A DNA stretch of 64,000 nt, taken from Desulfobacteraceae bacterium (GTDB lineage Bacteria > Desulfobacterota > Desulfobacteria > Desulfobacterales > Desulfobacteraceae). The notes below the pieces were generated by a model. That model ran no database searches. It saw only the letters and a list, made by a program, of their open reading frames with translations, and was not told the DNA's origin. Location of the stretch: the NCBI GenBank assembly GCA_004796375.1, contig QZLA01000348.1, positions 1 to 64,000 of the forward strand. Direction: 5' to 3'. Both the position numbers and the translations under genes were made by a program. Each line of letters opens with the position of its first letter. The first letter of the stretch is position 1. Positions 26,901-34,535 of the stretch are shown here, piece by piece.

Positions 26901-27083
26901 GACGGCCTGGTGATCGGTGCAACCTCAACGGTTCCGCTCCTGGTGAACGAGGCGATCAAGGCGGTGAAGGAGCCGGCAGTGGATGCGGATGATCCGGCAA
27001 AAGAGCCTGATTCCGAAACAGGGATCGGTTCTGATGCAGGCCGGGAAAAGATCGAAACTGAATTTACAGACTTATATAATTAG
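23901..27083 (+). CDS. Cation-transporting P-type ATPase, PEGLP type with N-terminal HMA_2-like domain
   Basis: 1060 residues. Residues 1-85 form an HMA_2-like domain (GRGRFNIPRLKRS) without CxxC; a charged linker runs to ~140. Then come the cation-ATPase N domain, actuator motif LTGES, membrane-helix motif VPEGLPA, phosphorylation site LDKTGTIT and hinge GDGINDSPALK, with about six C-terminal helices from residue ~835. PEGLP places the pump in the P2 class (Ca/Mn or monovalent cations), not the CPx heavy-metal class. The cation is unknown; the neighbouring CaCA exchanger favours Ca or Mn. Confidence 0.9.
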   Translation: MKTIMPVHTAVKGRGRFNIPRLKRSVKLKDSLEASLGAHPSILGISASTVTGKLLVHYDPALGCDDVTHIIEKSLSKIPETRGAQNTAPTDSDASKGQTHRPKTEPQQDSEAEDKEKSRTQRAMEKLQSLLQPGARVPEEKWFTRSTKNVLAHFQSDSKQGLDAKTVSQRRKAYGENLLPKTTSRSGVEIFMEQMNSLPVYLLGAAAGVSIITGGILDAVIIGGVVVANGIIGYVTESKAEKNIDALNELVHHMAEVIRDGKPVFVSAEEVVPGDILILKPGSYVPADSRIIQASQLTIDESMLTGESLPVEKSARPVKNADASLADRKNMAFMGTCITGGQGQAVVVATGADTEIGKLKVLLNDTLVPQTPIERQLDSIGNQLILMCGAVCGGIFCLGLAMGFGFLNMLRMSISLAAAAVPEGLPAMATVNFALGINRMKEQNIIVRHLPAVETLGAIQTICLDKTGTITKNQMTVTTLYTGHKWVSLEKDTLVSNDQAMGSADAKELEKLLMVCALCCETRINGICSDGRLDISGSATESALTELVDTAGIDVKKVRKASPLLKINHRSEKRLFMSTVHQIDRENEHLLMVKGSPLEVLARCDHHIVDGQTLELTRKDREDVARANESMAKDALRVLGFAYRYVDINEAGEPETGMIWLGLVGMMDPPRDGIRELIRQFHRAGVRTVMITGDQRISACAIASYLDLSQGEALDIMDADELNTLEERELMERAKNVHVYSRVTPSQKLKIVQAIQASGQTVAMTGDGINDSPALKASDIGIAMGESGTDLARDVADVVLTRDNLELMASALADGRSIYQNIRKSVHFSLATNISEIQLIVMAIAMGMPSPLNVMQLLWINLISDIFPGLALSAEKPEVDVMEESPRDPEEELFDKKDFRTMMLESTAITGGALGSLFYGISRYGAGAAAGGLAFQTLTIGQLLHAITCRSEKTGAFTKKKLPKNRYLDWAVGGSIVLQMATMFFPPLRALLGLTSIGLMDGLVIGATSTVPLLVNEAIKAVKEPAVDADDPAKEPDSETGIGSDAGREKIETEFTDLYN

Positions 27084-27091
27084 GTAATGCT

Positions 27092-28120
27092 ATGGATGCA
27101 ATGTTCAACACAGCTATATCTGCGTCATCACTTCCGGTCCTGTTATTGATAATCGGTATCCTGATCTATATCCTCGGGAAGGGTGCCGATCTTCTGGTAG
27201 ATGAGGCCGTGGTGCTGTCCACCCGGATGGGGATTTCCAAGGTATTGATCGGTGTGACCATTGTCAGTCTGGGGACCACGGTCCCTGAAGCCGCCGTTTC
27301 CGTATTCGCCGCGGTGAAAGGACGGCCGGAGATCGCCCTGGGCAATGCCGTGGGCTCGATTATCTGCGATACCGGTTTGATCCTGGGATTGATCACGCTG
27401 TTTGCCCCTATTTCCCTGAAAAACAGTGTGATTCACCGGCAGGGGTGGTTTCAGCTTTTTGCAGGCGTTTTGCTGGTGGGATCCTGTATCCCCTTTTTCG
27501 GTGATATCCGGGTATTCCAATCCGGTGGCACGCTGCCCAGGCAGATGGGAATCGTATTCCTGGTTCTCCTGGCAGTTTATTTATGGGGCTCCATCCGCTG
27601 GATGAAAGATGACACCATAGACGAAAAAGATGATGAAACCGAGCAGGCCCAGTGGCGGGTCGTGACCACCGTCGGAAAGATCGTCCTGGGTTCGGGCATG
27701 GTGGTGATATCATCCCATTTCCTGATCCCGACGGTTCAGGCATCTGCGTTACGCCTGAGCCTTCCGGAGGGCCTGATCAGTGCGACACTGGTAGCATTCG
27801 GCACCTCACTGCCGGAGTTGGTCACCTCGGTGACCGCCGTCAGAAAAGGATATGGAGAGCTTGCCCTGGGTAATATCATTGGAGCGGACATTCTAAACGT
27901 GCTCTTTGTTGCCGGTGCTTCAGCCACTGTCACCAGTGGCGGTCTTGAAGCTCCGGTTCATTTTTTCAAGCTTTTGTTTCCGGCCATGATGGGCACCCTG
28001 ATTATTTTCAGGCTGGGGATACACTATTCAGGCCATGTCTTTAAAAAACAGTTCAGTATCATGCTGCTGTGCATTTATGCCATCGTTACCGTTTCCAGTT
28101 ATCTGGGAATTGCAGCATGA
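27092..28120 (+). CDS. CaCA-family sodium/calcium exchanger-like protein (YrbG type)
   Basis: 342 residues, about ten helices. Two alpha repeats are evident: GTTVPEAAVSVFAAVKGRPE with GNAVGSIICDTGL, and GTSLPELVTSVTAVRKGYGE with GNIIGADILNVL. Acidic residues in the G-T-x-x-P-E motifs coordinate the cation in the family. Starts 9 bp after the ATPase stop, so co-expressed; together they would move the same ion by ATP-driven and secondary routes. Confidence 0.88.
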   Translation: MDAMFNTAISASSLPVLLLIIGILIYILGKGADLLVDEAVVLSTRMGISKVLIGVTIVSLGTTVPEAAVSVFAAVKGRPEIALGNAVGSIICDTGLILGLITLFAPISLKNSVIHRQGWFQLFAGVLLVGSCIPFFGDIRVFQSGGTLPRQMGIVFLVLLAVYLWGSIRWMKDDTIDEKDDETEQAQWRVVTTVGKIVLGSGMVVISSHFLIPTVQASALRLSLPEGLISATLVAFGTSLPELVTSVTAVRKGYGELALGNIIGADILNVLFVAGASATVTSGGLEAPVHFFKLLFPAMMGTLIIFRLGIHYSGHVFKKQFSIMLLCIYAIVTVSSYLGIAA

Positions 28121-28190
28121 ACCCTACAGATATCGGCCGTGTATTGTACAAGCACATGAAAAAAGAGTGAATTGAATATAAGGAGGAGTG

Positions 28191-28790
28191 ATGTACTGGA
28201 TTTCCGTTTCCGCGCTGGCTGCTGTTGCCTATTTTTATTCCAAAGGAAAAAAATGTGCTGCAGCGGTAAAAGGGGATGAATCATCCGCTAAAGCCGGATC
28301 TGTAAAAGAAGAGAGCGTCCAACAAGATGAGGCCGGAAAGGATTCTTCCGGCGTACCCGAGCCGGAGGACACCCCGGTCAAGGATGAGCAGGCGGAAAAG
28401 ACAGATGATTCCAATCAGTTCCTGGCATCCATGGCCCATGTATCCGACCCGCTGGAGCGTCATGCCCGCTATATGGATGAGATTGACAGGGCGTATAAAA
28501 AGAGAAATATAGAAGACGGTATGCGGGATCTGTTTTTAGAGTATGCCCAGCACTATGTGAGTGAATTTTCGTCACTCAAAGATGCGGTGCTCAAGCAGTT
28601 CGGAGACAATCCCAAGCTGGTGACGGTCTTTAAGCAGCTGGCCATTGTGTATGAAGAGTCACAGCTGTATGACCGGGCCATTGAACTGTGTGAGGCAGCC
28701 ATCGGGTATGGCCTTGAGGATGGGACCAAAACCGGTTATCCCGGCCGGGTTGCGAGAATAAAAAAGAAAAGCGCCAACAGCAATCGTTAG
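28191..28790 (+). CDS. TM-anchored protein with acidic linker and helical domain
   Basis: 199 residues from the ATG at 28191, after AGGAGG. One N-terminal hydrophobic helix (ISVSALAAVAYFYSKGKK) is followed by a ~60-residue Glu/Asp/Ser-rich linker and a helical C-terminal domain (~85-190) containing TPR-like helices (VFKQLAIVYEESQLYDRAIE). No enzyme signature. May be a scaffold for the ATPase cluster, of which it seems the last plus-strand gene. Confidence 0.65.
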   Translation: MYWISVSALAAVAYFYSKGKKCAAAVKGDESSAKAGSVKEESVQQDEAGKDSSGVPEPEDTPVKDEQAEKTDDSNQFLASMAHVSDPLERHARYMDEIDRAYKKRNIEDGMRDLFLEYAQHYVSEFSSLKDAVLKQFGDNPKLVTVFKQLAIVYEESQLYDRAIELCEAAIGYGLEDGTKTGYPGRVARIKKKSANSNR

Positions 28791-28794
28791 CGCT
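28770..28794 (+). terminator. Weak stem-loop at the end of the ATPase cluster
   Basis: AGCGCCAAC (28770-28778) pairs with GTTAGCGCT (28786-28794) with one mismatch across a 7-base loop, overlapping the stop codon. A genuine U-run is absent. Confidence 0.3.
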
Positions 28795-28824
28795 CTTCAG
28801 GGGTAACCTAATTGGGAGCGGTTT

Positions 28825-29181
28825 CTATATAAAGGCGGCAATATAAGACAGGCCGTTGGCCTCTAATACCCGTCCGGCCAGGAATGAAAACGTGGCTTTG
28901 CCCAGCGTCAGGGCAAGTTTTTCATGCTGGGCACTGCTGGGCGTGCCGGACGTCTTGTCCACGTGATACCCGTTTTCAGACAGGATATCAAACAAATGGT
29001 CCGACCTGATGGAGAGTCTGTCATATTCCACGACAATACTTCCGGTCAGATCGTTGGTTTTCACTTTATACACGCCCTGGATACTCAGCAGGTCTTTAAC
29101 ATGCTGGAGGCGGTAGGGATTGTTTCTCAGCTTCTCAAATTTAACTCTCAGCCGTCCGGGAACATCATGTACACTATACAT
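28825..29181 (-). CDS. HMA_2 domain protein
   Basis: 118 residues. HDVPGRLRVKFEKLRNNPYR, SIQGVYKVKTNDLTGSIVV and EYD give a clear HMA_2 fold without metal-binding cysteines; the C-terminal 35 residues are hydrophobic (ATFSFLAGRVLEANGLSYIA) and may insert in the membrane. It is convergent with the ATPase operon but carries the same TAAC boxes upstream, so probably the same regulator. Confidence 0.75.
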   Translation of the reverse strand: MYSVHDVPGRLRVKFEKLRNNPYRLQHVKDLLSIQGVYKVKTNDLTGSIVVEYDRLSIRSDHLFDILSENGYHVDKTSGTPSSAQHEKLALTLGKATFSFLAGRVLEANGLSYIAAFI

Positions 29182-29224
29182 AGATGATCATTCTCCACTA
29201 GCAAAATTCACATTCACTGGACAG

Positions 29225-29288
29225 AATATAAAGTTCAATTGTTGGGAAAAAATTAGTGTAGTTTAAAAAATGTGTTAGGCGTCTGTTA
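29225..29288 (-). promoter_or_regulatory. TAAC-box promoter of the HMA_2 gene
   Basis: On the plus strand GTTA starts at 29274 and 29285 (11 bp apart), with looser copies at 29252 (ATTA) and 29241 (GTTG), i.e. also in 11-bp register; read on the minus strand they are TTAACA/CTAACA in the direction of transcription. A TATATT (29230-29225) lies downstream as a candidate -10. Confidence 0.5.
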
Positions 29289-29292
29289 AGGA

Positions 29293-29727
29293 TCAGTTTG
29301 TCTCGTCCGGCTCATCGACAAACGCCGTGATCCGGGCTTTGATATTATCCCGGATGTCCCGCACCTGATCCAGCTGTTCTTCATGGGTGCCGGCCGCGTC
29401 TTCGGGATCGGGAAACGGCCAGTTGAGGCGTTTGGTAATACCGGGAAACACCGGGCATCGGGCCTCGGTCTCAGCGTCACATACTGTGATCACATGGGTA
29501 AACAGCTCACCGTTTTTAAACAGGGTAAAGGCGCTTTGCGGGATTTTGTCCGACAGGTCAACCCCCTCCTCTTTCATCACTTCAAGAACGAGCGGGTTAA
29601 CCGATTCTGCCGGGTCGAGACCGGCACTTTTTACTTGATACTCCCCGTTGCCAAGCATCGTTAAATAGGCTTCTGCTATCTGGCTTCTGCCCGAATTTTT
29701 ACCGCAGATGAACAATACTTTTTTCAT
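29293..29727 (-). CDS. arsC: Arsenate reductase, low-molecular-weight phosphatase type
   Basis: 144 residues. The loop CGKNSGRSQ near the N terminus is the Cys-x5-Arg active site; VCDAETEARCPVFPG holds the second cysteine and WPFPDPEDAAG is the usual C-terminal signature of thioredoxin-coupled ArsC. It reduces arsenate to arsenite, or could act as a phosphatase. No arsenite pump or ArsR gene is adjacent; instead its promoter has the TAAC boxes of the ATPase cluster, consistent with phosphate-starvation control. Confidence 0.8.
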   Translation of the reverse strand: MKKVLFICGKNSGRSQIAEAYLTMLGNGEYQVKSAGLDPAESVNPLVLEVMKEEGVDLSDKIPQSAFTLFKNGELFTHVITVCDAETEARCPVFPGITKRLNWPFPDPEDAAGTHEEQLDQVRDIRDNIKARITAFVDEPDETN

Positions 29728-29780
29728 AACGTGGTTTTGCCTCCAGGATGTTGATGCTATTTTTTCATCACATGAATGAT

Positions 29781-29817
29781 GTGAAATTTTTGTTAGGGAG
29801 TGGTTAGCAGGAGGTTA
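29781..29817 (-). promoter_or_regulatory. TAAC-box array before arsC
   Basis: GTTA begins at 29792, 29803 and 29814, exactly 11 bp apart, with GTGA at 29781 in the same register. On the minus strand these read TTAACC, CTAACC, CTAACA towards arsC. Confidence 0.55.
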
Positions 29818-29950
29818 AGGTACGATTTTGATTTAACCCGTAAAAAAAATGAATTATTTTTGATCGATTTTTTATATCAGGTGTCATTCATTAACAAAGG
29901 GGCAAATATCTTGTAATTCACCCCACGATGATAATAGAATGGAGGACATC

Positions 29951-30511
29951 ATGAGAACATCAATATCCATAAAAAAAGTAACTGTCGGTATTCTGGCTAT
30001 AATGATTTTAATTTCCCTGACCGCGGTTTCCGCCCATGCCGGTTCCGGTCGGCGCCATACGGCTGAAGGGATTATAATCGGCACTACCCTGGGATTTCTC
30101 GGGGCCAGCCTGATCCATGATATGCATGATGATCACCGGGTGACGGTGGAGCACCGGGTCGTGCATCACAAAAGGGGGCACCGGAGGTGGCACCGGGGTG
30201 ACGGGTGTGAACCCAGAGGATATGACAACGGAAACATCAACCGGCATCCCCGCAGAGGGCACAAACCCCGTCACAGCCGGGTCATCACCCTGGATGACTG
30301 GACCGATGATGAGCGGGTGGTCAGAAAACACCGCCGTCGAGGTCACTGGGAGATCAGGCGCATCTGGGTCCCTCCCGTGTACAAGGAAAAGTGGGTGGAG
30401 GGGCATTACAGCCACCGAAAAGGGCGCTGGGTCAGGGGGCACTGGAAGCGCAAGATGATCAGAGACGGATACTATAAAAAAGAAAAGGTCTGGGTGAGCC
30501 GCCGTTATTAA
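29951..30511 (+). CDS. Exported basic His/Arg-rich protein
   Basis: 186 residues from the ATG at 29951 (GGAGG five bases upstream). Signal peptide (TVGILAIMILISLTAVSAHA), a short glycine helix (IIIGTTLGFLGASLI), then a very basic region with many His/Arg and a C-terminal part with repeated GHW/GHY motifs (HRRRGHWEIRRIWVPP, KEKWVEGHYSHRKGRW), like YxxGHW-repeat envelope proteins. Function unknown; lies just before an ECF sigma factor gene and may be its target. Confidence 0.7.
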   Translation: MRTSISIKKVTVGILAIMILISLTAVSAHAGSGRRHTAEGIIIGTTLGFLGASLIHDMHDDHRVTVEHRVVHHKRGHRRWHRGDGCEPRGYDNGNINRHPRRGHKPRHSRVITLDDWTDDERVVRKHRRRGHWEIRRIWVPPVYKEKWVEGHYSHRKGRWVRGHWKRKMIRDGYYKKEKVWVSRRY

Positions 30512-30543
30512 TAAGGTGACCCGGGGCCTGATGACAGGATACT

Positions 30544-31119
30544 GTGAATCCGATAGATGCAAGCCAGGAACAGGATTTAGTCGAACGGTTAAAACAGGGA
30601 CAGGAGTGGGCGGTCAGCATGCTGGTGAAGCAATATCAGGGAATGCTTTTAAATATCGCTTACTCCATCACCCTGGATCGGGAAGAAAGCCTGGAAATCG
30701 TACAGGATGTATTTGTCAAGGCGTGCAGCGGGATCAAGGGGTTCAGGCAGGATGCCAGCCTGGGGGGGTGGCTCAGGAAGATCACCATCAACACCTGCCT
30801 GAACTGGAAAAGAAAATGGAAGCGGCGGTTCCGGTGGAGCCATGATCCCATAGAATCGGATGATGACTGGATACTCAAGGATGTGGATCAAAGCGGTTCA
30901 AACCCGGAAAATCAATACCGGGAGAAGGAGTTCGAAGAAAACATCATGAAACAGATATCAAAACTTCCGGAAAAGATACGGGTGGTATTCGTACTGAACG
31001 CATTGGAAGGGATGTCCTATGATGAGATTGCCGAACACCTCAACATTAAAAGAGGTACGGTGAGTTCAAGGCTGCACCATGCCAGGAAAATATTGATGGA
31101 TTCCTTCAAGAGCCTATAG
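30544..31119 (+). CDS. ECF sigma factor (RpoE-like)
   Basis: 191 residues starting at GTG 30544. Region 2 (MLLNIAYSITLDREESLEIV, DVFVKA) and region 4 (LPEKIRVVFVLNALEGMSYD, RGTVSSRLHHAR) are complete, with a Lys/Arg-rich linker. It directs RNA polymerase to a stress regulon, held inactive by the anti-sigma protein encoded next. Confidence 0.92.
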   Translation: MNPIDASQEQDLVERLKQGQEWAVSMLVKQYQGMLLNIAYSITLDREESLEIVQDVFVKACSGIKGFRQDASLGGWLRKITINTCLNWKRKWKRRFRWSHDPIESDDDWILKDVDQSGSNPENQYREKEFEENIMKQISKLPEKIRVVFVLNALEGMSYDEIAEHLNIKRGTVSSRLHHARKILMDSFKSL

Positions 31120-31136
31120 GGGAAGGAGCACGGATC

Positions 31137-31628
31137 ATGAAAAAACAATGTCAGGCATATGCACCGGAAGTATTGAGCCGGTTTGCGGACAATGAGCTTG
31201 ATGATGTGCTTTACCGGCAGATCCAGGCCCATACAGATGGGTGTAACCAATGCAGGCAGGTCATTGACGGCTACAGACAGGTGTCTCAGGCGGCTTCCCA
31301 TGCCATCGCTTCAAAGGTATCGACCTTTGATACCGGCGGCCTTGGAACCGCCGTGATCGAGCGGGTGGCCCCGCAAAAGAGTGGGGGGTTTAAAAAAGTA
31401 TTTGATTATTTTTCCCTAAAGCTTTATTTGAAAGTAGCATCTGTTGCAGCGGTCATGGTATTGGGTCTGGCATATTTCCAGGACACACCGTTGAACATGA
31501 ATATGAGGGAATTTAGTGAACTCCGCGAGCCCAGCGCCATTGTCACCTCAGTGGATGCGCGTTCATCTGTAATGATATTTGAAACAGAGAAAAGCAAACA
31601 CACCGTGATCTGGTTTTCAGAAACCTGA
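31137..31628 (+). CDS. Membrane anti-sigma factor with zinc-finger motif
   Basis: 163 residues. The N-terminal HTDGCNQC with an upstream Cys fits the zf-HC2 anti-sigma domain; one membrane helix (LKVASVAAVMVLGLAYF, ~105-122) leads to a short exported tail. AAGGAG precedes the ATG, 17 bp after the sigma gene. Confidence 0.8.
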   Translation: MKKQCQAYAPEVLSRFADNELDDVLYRQIQAHTDGCNQCRQVIDGYRQVSQAASHAIASKVSTFDTGGLGTAVIERVAPQKSGGFKKVFDYFSLKLYLKVASVAAVMVLGLAYFQDTPLNMNMREFSELREPSAIVTSVDARSSVMIFETEKSKHTVIWFSET

Positions 31629-31657
31629 TTCGCGGAACCGGACAGGAGCAAGGGACA

Positions 31658-32134
31658 ATGTTTAAACCATACCTGAACGTGAACCGATATCAGATATCTC
31701 TGTGGGCAGTGATCATCATCTGTGCATTGTCTGTGTTTACCGCAGGCGTTCAGGCCGGTGACCGGGTCAATACCCATGTCCGGGTAATTCATGCCGCCCA
31801 GGGGGCCCGCCATATCGATGCCGGTCTTGATGACCTGGCGGCCGAACTGGAATCCGTATTCAGGTATACCTCCTACCGGTTGATTCAATCCAAGGGAATG
31901 ATGCTGGGATACAATGAAAAGGGCCGGGTCGGCCTTCCGGGCAAACGGATGCTCGTGGTCAGTCCCACCAGTATCGACGGTCAGCGGATTCAATACCGGA
32001 TCACCATTCACAAGGGCAAAAAGCAGGTATTCCAGACCCAGGTGCTTTTGAAAAACAGAAGCAGTATCACCATCGGCGGTCCCCAGTTCAAGAAGGGGTA
32101 CCTGCTCTTCAATATTTCGGGCCGGATCAACTGA
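31658..32134 (+). CDS. Exported protein of the ECF sigma operon
   Basis: 158 residues with a signal peptide (ISLWAVIIICALSVFTAGVQ, then AGD) and a mature beta-rich domain (HVRVIHAAQGARHIDAGLDD, YRLIQSKGMMLGYNEKG). No family recognised. Its place right after sigma and anti-sigma genes suggests an envelope role in the same response. It converges on the ResB-like gene with no gap. Confidence 0.65.
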   Translation: MFKPYLNVNRYQISLWAVIIICALSVFTAGVQAGDRVNTHVRVIHAAQGARHIDAGLDDLAAELESVFRYTSYRLIQSKGMMLGYNEKGRVGLPGKRMLVVSPTSIDGQRIQYRITIHKGKKQVFQTQVLLKNRSSITIGGPQFKKGYLLFNISGRIN

Positions 32135-32938
32135 TCATCGTTTCCAGGTCAGGGCCAGGTATCCCGCCAGCAACCCGATCAGCAGAATATAAACCGCGAA
32201 AAATACACGGTTCCAGGGATTGCGCGTCAACGTGATCTCAACACCGATCGCATCATCCGGTAGCTCACCCGGGCCCGTTCGGCTGACAAATTCTTTGAGT
32301 GTGATTCTAAAGCCGTTACAGCTTACCGGTGCGAGCATGCCAATGGTTTTGGCTTTGGGATGGTGATTGCCTCCCTCCACCAGAAGGGTGGCCGTGTTTT
32401 CATTCATGGGGAATCGCTTCCGGGTCATATGGCGCCGCCGTTCAAGCCGTTCCATGGTCAGAAGATCAATGCCGGCAGTGTATTGAACCGAATCCAGGCG
32501 GATGACGATACCGTGGTCCGAGGAACGGTCCCCTGGAAACAGCCGGATACCGTGATGCTTCTGGGTTGAAACCATGACCATCCCATGGCAGGCCAGAAGC
32601 GCAATAAACATCAGATGCAGCAAAAAGAATATCCAGGAAGGCCATGCAGGCCGGGTCATGCACCGTTTGAGCTGGATATAGAGGGTGCAGCACAGGGCAT
32701 TGATCATGAGCAGCCCTGCAGCAAGACACAGTATGAGAAGCCAGGCTGCCACCAGGGGGTAATCCGACCATGCCGCACCCAGCCAGTCAAAAAGGCTTTG
32801 ATTATTCAAAGCGGTAAACCCGTCACGGAACTTGGCTCGAAAAGAGATGCCCGCACCGGACCAGAGTAGGGCCTGGATCAGGAACAGGGTCAAAAAGGTG
32901 AACTCAATGGCGGCCAGTTTTTTAATCAGCGGCTTCAT
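32135..32938 (-). CDS. ResB/CcsB-like membrane protein
   Basis: 267 residues from the ATG at 32938, which overlaps the upstream stop as ATGA. Three N-terminal helices (FTFLTLFLIQALLWSGAGI, PLVAAWLLILCLAAGLLMIN, WIFFLLHLMFIALLACHGMV), a large exported beta-rich domain, and a last helix near the C terminus, the layout of ResB in System II cytochrome c assembly. It is shorter than typical ResB. Pairing with a CcsA-like gene supports the call. Confidence 0.6.
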   Translation of the reverse strand: MKPLIKKLAAIEFTFLTLFLIQALLWSGAGISFRAKFRDGFTALNNQSLFDWLGAAWSDYPLVAAWLLILCLAAGLLMINALCCTLYIQLKRCMTRPAWPSWIFFLLHLMFIALLACHGMVMVSTQKHHGIRLFPGDRSSDHGIVIRLDSVQYTAGIDLLTMERLERRRHMTRKRFPMNENTATLLVEGGNHHPKAKTIGMLAPVSCNGFRITLKEFVSRTGPGELPDDAIGVEITLTRNPWNRVFFAVYILLIGLLAGYLALTWKR

Positions 32939-33726
32939 GATACCATCCAAAAGCATATGCCCGCGGGAAGGATGCGGATCAACAGCCTGACGGGTCCTGA
33001 TTTTGATATACATCCGGGCAGATGACAGGCGGTCATCACCATCAGGAAGACACCCGAGGCTTTGAAAAATCCCTTATTCCACTGCCATACATCGCCCAGC
33101 CAGTTGAGGCACCACCAGGATCCGGCACATTCGCTGATCAGGAAGCAGCAGGCCCCGAGCAGCAGAAAGTTTCGCCCGGTTCCGGTGGTATCCATATCAG
33201 GGGCCGGACCGTGGTGACCCGTTCCTGAGTACCAGGCAGCGGTAAAACTTGATGCAGCAAACAGGAAAAATCCTGTGGCCAGCACCCGGAAATGAAAAAA
33301 CAGGTTTACATATACATTGTCGTACATGGTGTACTCACTGCCCGTGGCTTTGGAACCCAAGGCCATGAAGGCAAGCAGGGCGACAATGACGACCCGGTTG
33401 ATGACCTGTCGCGCGGTGTGCGGCAGCATCTTCAGGAAGCGGGTATTTTTCCTCTGGGAAAGGTGATGAACACCTGGAGGTATTGCGTAGCGCAGGTTCA
33501 GTCCTGAAATGAGGAAGATCAGGACCATCCCGGTTTCAAACCGGCCGGCAAAGGGAAGGCGCCGGGTGATCAGGATCATGAGGACACATCCGAGGGCTGC
33601 CGTCAGCCAGCCGGTCATTTCACAGGCGTTGGCAGGGCCGGGTTTGTTCAGGACGGATAAAACCAGGGAGAGTATGAACAGCAACAGCAGGGCATAATAG
33701 GTCGTGGTAAATATCACTGGGGGCAT
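32935..33726 (-). CDS. CcsA/ResC-like haem-handling membrane protein
   Basis: 263 residues from the ATG at 33726 (GAGGA about nine bases upstream; a GTG at 33750 is an alternative). About eight helices. The segment GSWWCLNWLGDVWQWNKGFF resembles the tryptophan-rich WWD domain of CcsA/CcmF, which presents haem for attachment to apocytochromes, though not every conserved position is kept. Overlaps the preceding ATPase gene by 13 bp, so it belongs to the metal-uptake operon. Confidence 0.6.
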   Translation of the reverse strand: MPPVIFTTTYYALLLLFILSLVLSVLNKPGPANACEMTGWLTAALGCVLMILITRRLPFAGRFETGMVLIFLISGLNLRYAIPPGVHHLSQRKNTRFLKMLPHTARQVINRVVIVALLAFMALGSKATGSEYTMYDNVYVNLFFHFRVLATGFFLFAASSFTAAWYSGTGHHGPAPDMDTTGTGRNFLLLGACCFLISECAGSWWCLNWLGDVWQWNKGFFKASGVFLMVMTACHLPGCISKSGPVRLLIRILPAGICFWMVS

Positions 33727-34535
33727 ATCGGTTTTTCCTCGCCCGCGCACGCAGTCAACAGCATCCGGGGTAAAAAAAGGGAATGGTCGGAAGTGATGGG
33801 CACCGCCGCTGCCTGTGTATCATACAGGCGACCGATATGGTCGGCAGTCATCACCTCCCGGGCAGGACCATTTTCCAGGACCATGCCATCCTTGATCATG
33901 ATCACATGATCGGCAAACAGCATGGCCATATTGGGATCGTGCATGGTCGCCATCACACAGAGTTTTCGGGTCTGGCACAGGTGTTTGATCCTGGACAGCA
34001 GATGATACTGGTTGTTGAAGTCCAGGTGATTGGTGGGCTCATCCAGGAGCATAAAGGGGGTGGACTGGGCCAGCGCAGAGGCCAGGAGCACTATCTGGCG
34101 TTCTCCTCCGGAGATCCGGTTGAAATTTTTTCTGGCCAGGTTGCAGGCGTTCAGGGTGTTTAAAGCCGCCCATGCCAGATCATAGTCTTTATTGGAGGGG
34201 CTCTGGGTGACGCCGATAAAGGGCGCCCGGCCCATCACCACCACATCGATCACCTTGAACGGAAAGATATCGATATGCTCCTGGGGCACCAGAGAGATCT
34301 GTCGGGCGATCTCTTTTTGTGACAGTTCACTGATGGGAGTGGACCGGATGATCACCTGACCGGCGCCGGGCCTGAGTATCCCGTTGAGACAATGGAGCAG
34401 GGTGGTTTTACCGGATCCGTTTCGACCCAGGATGGCATAGAACTTTCCGGGGTCTGCCCTGAAAGAGATCCCTTTGAGAATGTGCTTCCCGGAATAGGTA
34501 AAACACAGATCCCGGCATTCAAGACTTAGAGCCAT
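33714..34535 (-). CDS. FecE/BtuD-like ABC transporter ATPase
   Basis: 273 residues. Walker A GRNGSGKTT, Q-loop LVPQEHID, signature ISGGERQ, Walker B MLLDEPTNHLD and a downstream switch His (MATMHDP). The importer class moves siderophores, haem, cobalamin or metal chelates. Overlaps the permease gene by 10 bp. Confidence 0.93.
   Translation of the reverse strand: MALSLECRDLCFTYSGKHILKGISFRADPGKFYAILGRNGSGKTTLLHCLNGILRPGAGQVIIRSTPISELSQKEIARQISLVPQEHIDIFPFKVIDVVVMGRAPFIGVTQSPSNKDYDLAWAALNTLNACNLARKNFNRISGGERQIVLLASALAQSTPFMLLDEPTNHLDFNNQYHLLSRIKHLCQTRKLCVMATMHDPNMAMLFADHVIMIKDGMVLENGPAREVMTADHIGRLYDTQAAAVPITSDHSLFLPRMLLTACAGEEKPICPQ

Noticed and set aside
23077-28120. Calling the ATPase cluster a ferrosome (fez) locus
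   Set aside because: The HMA_2 genes are suggestive, but the pump has VPEGLPA (P2 class) rather than a P1B membrane motif, and other fez genes are not recognised.
29293-29727. Arsenic resistance operon
   Set aside because: No ArsR, ArsB or Acr3 gene is adjacent, and the promoter carries the TAAC boxes of the neighbouring cluster instead.
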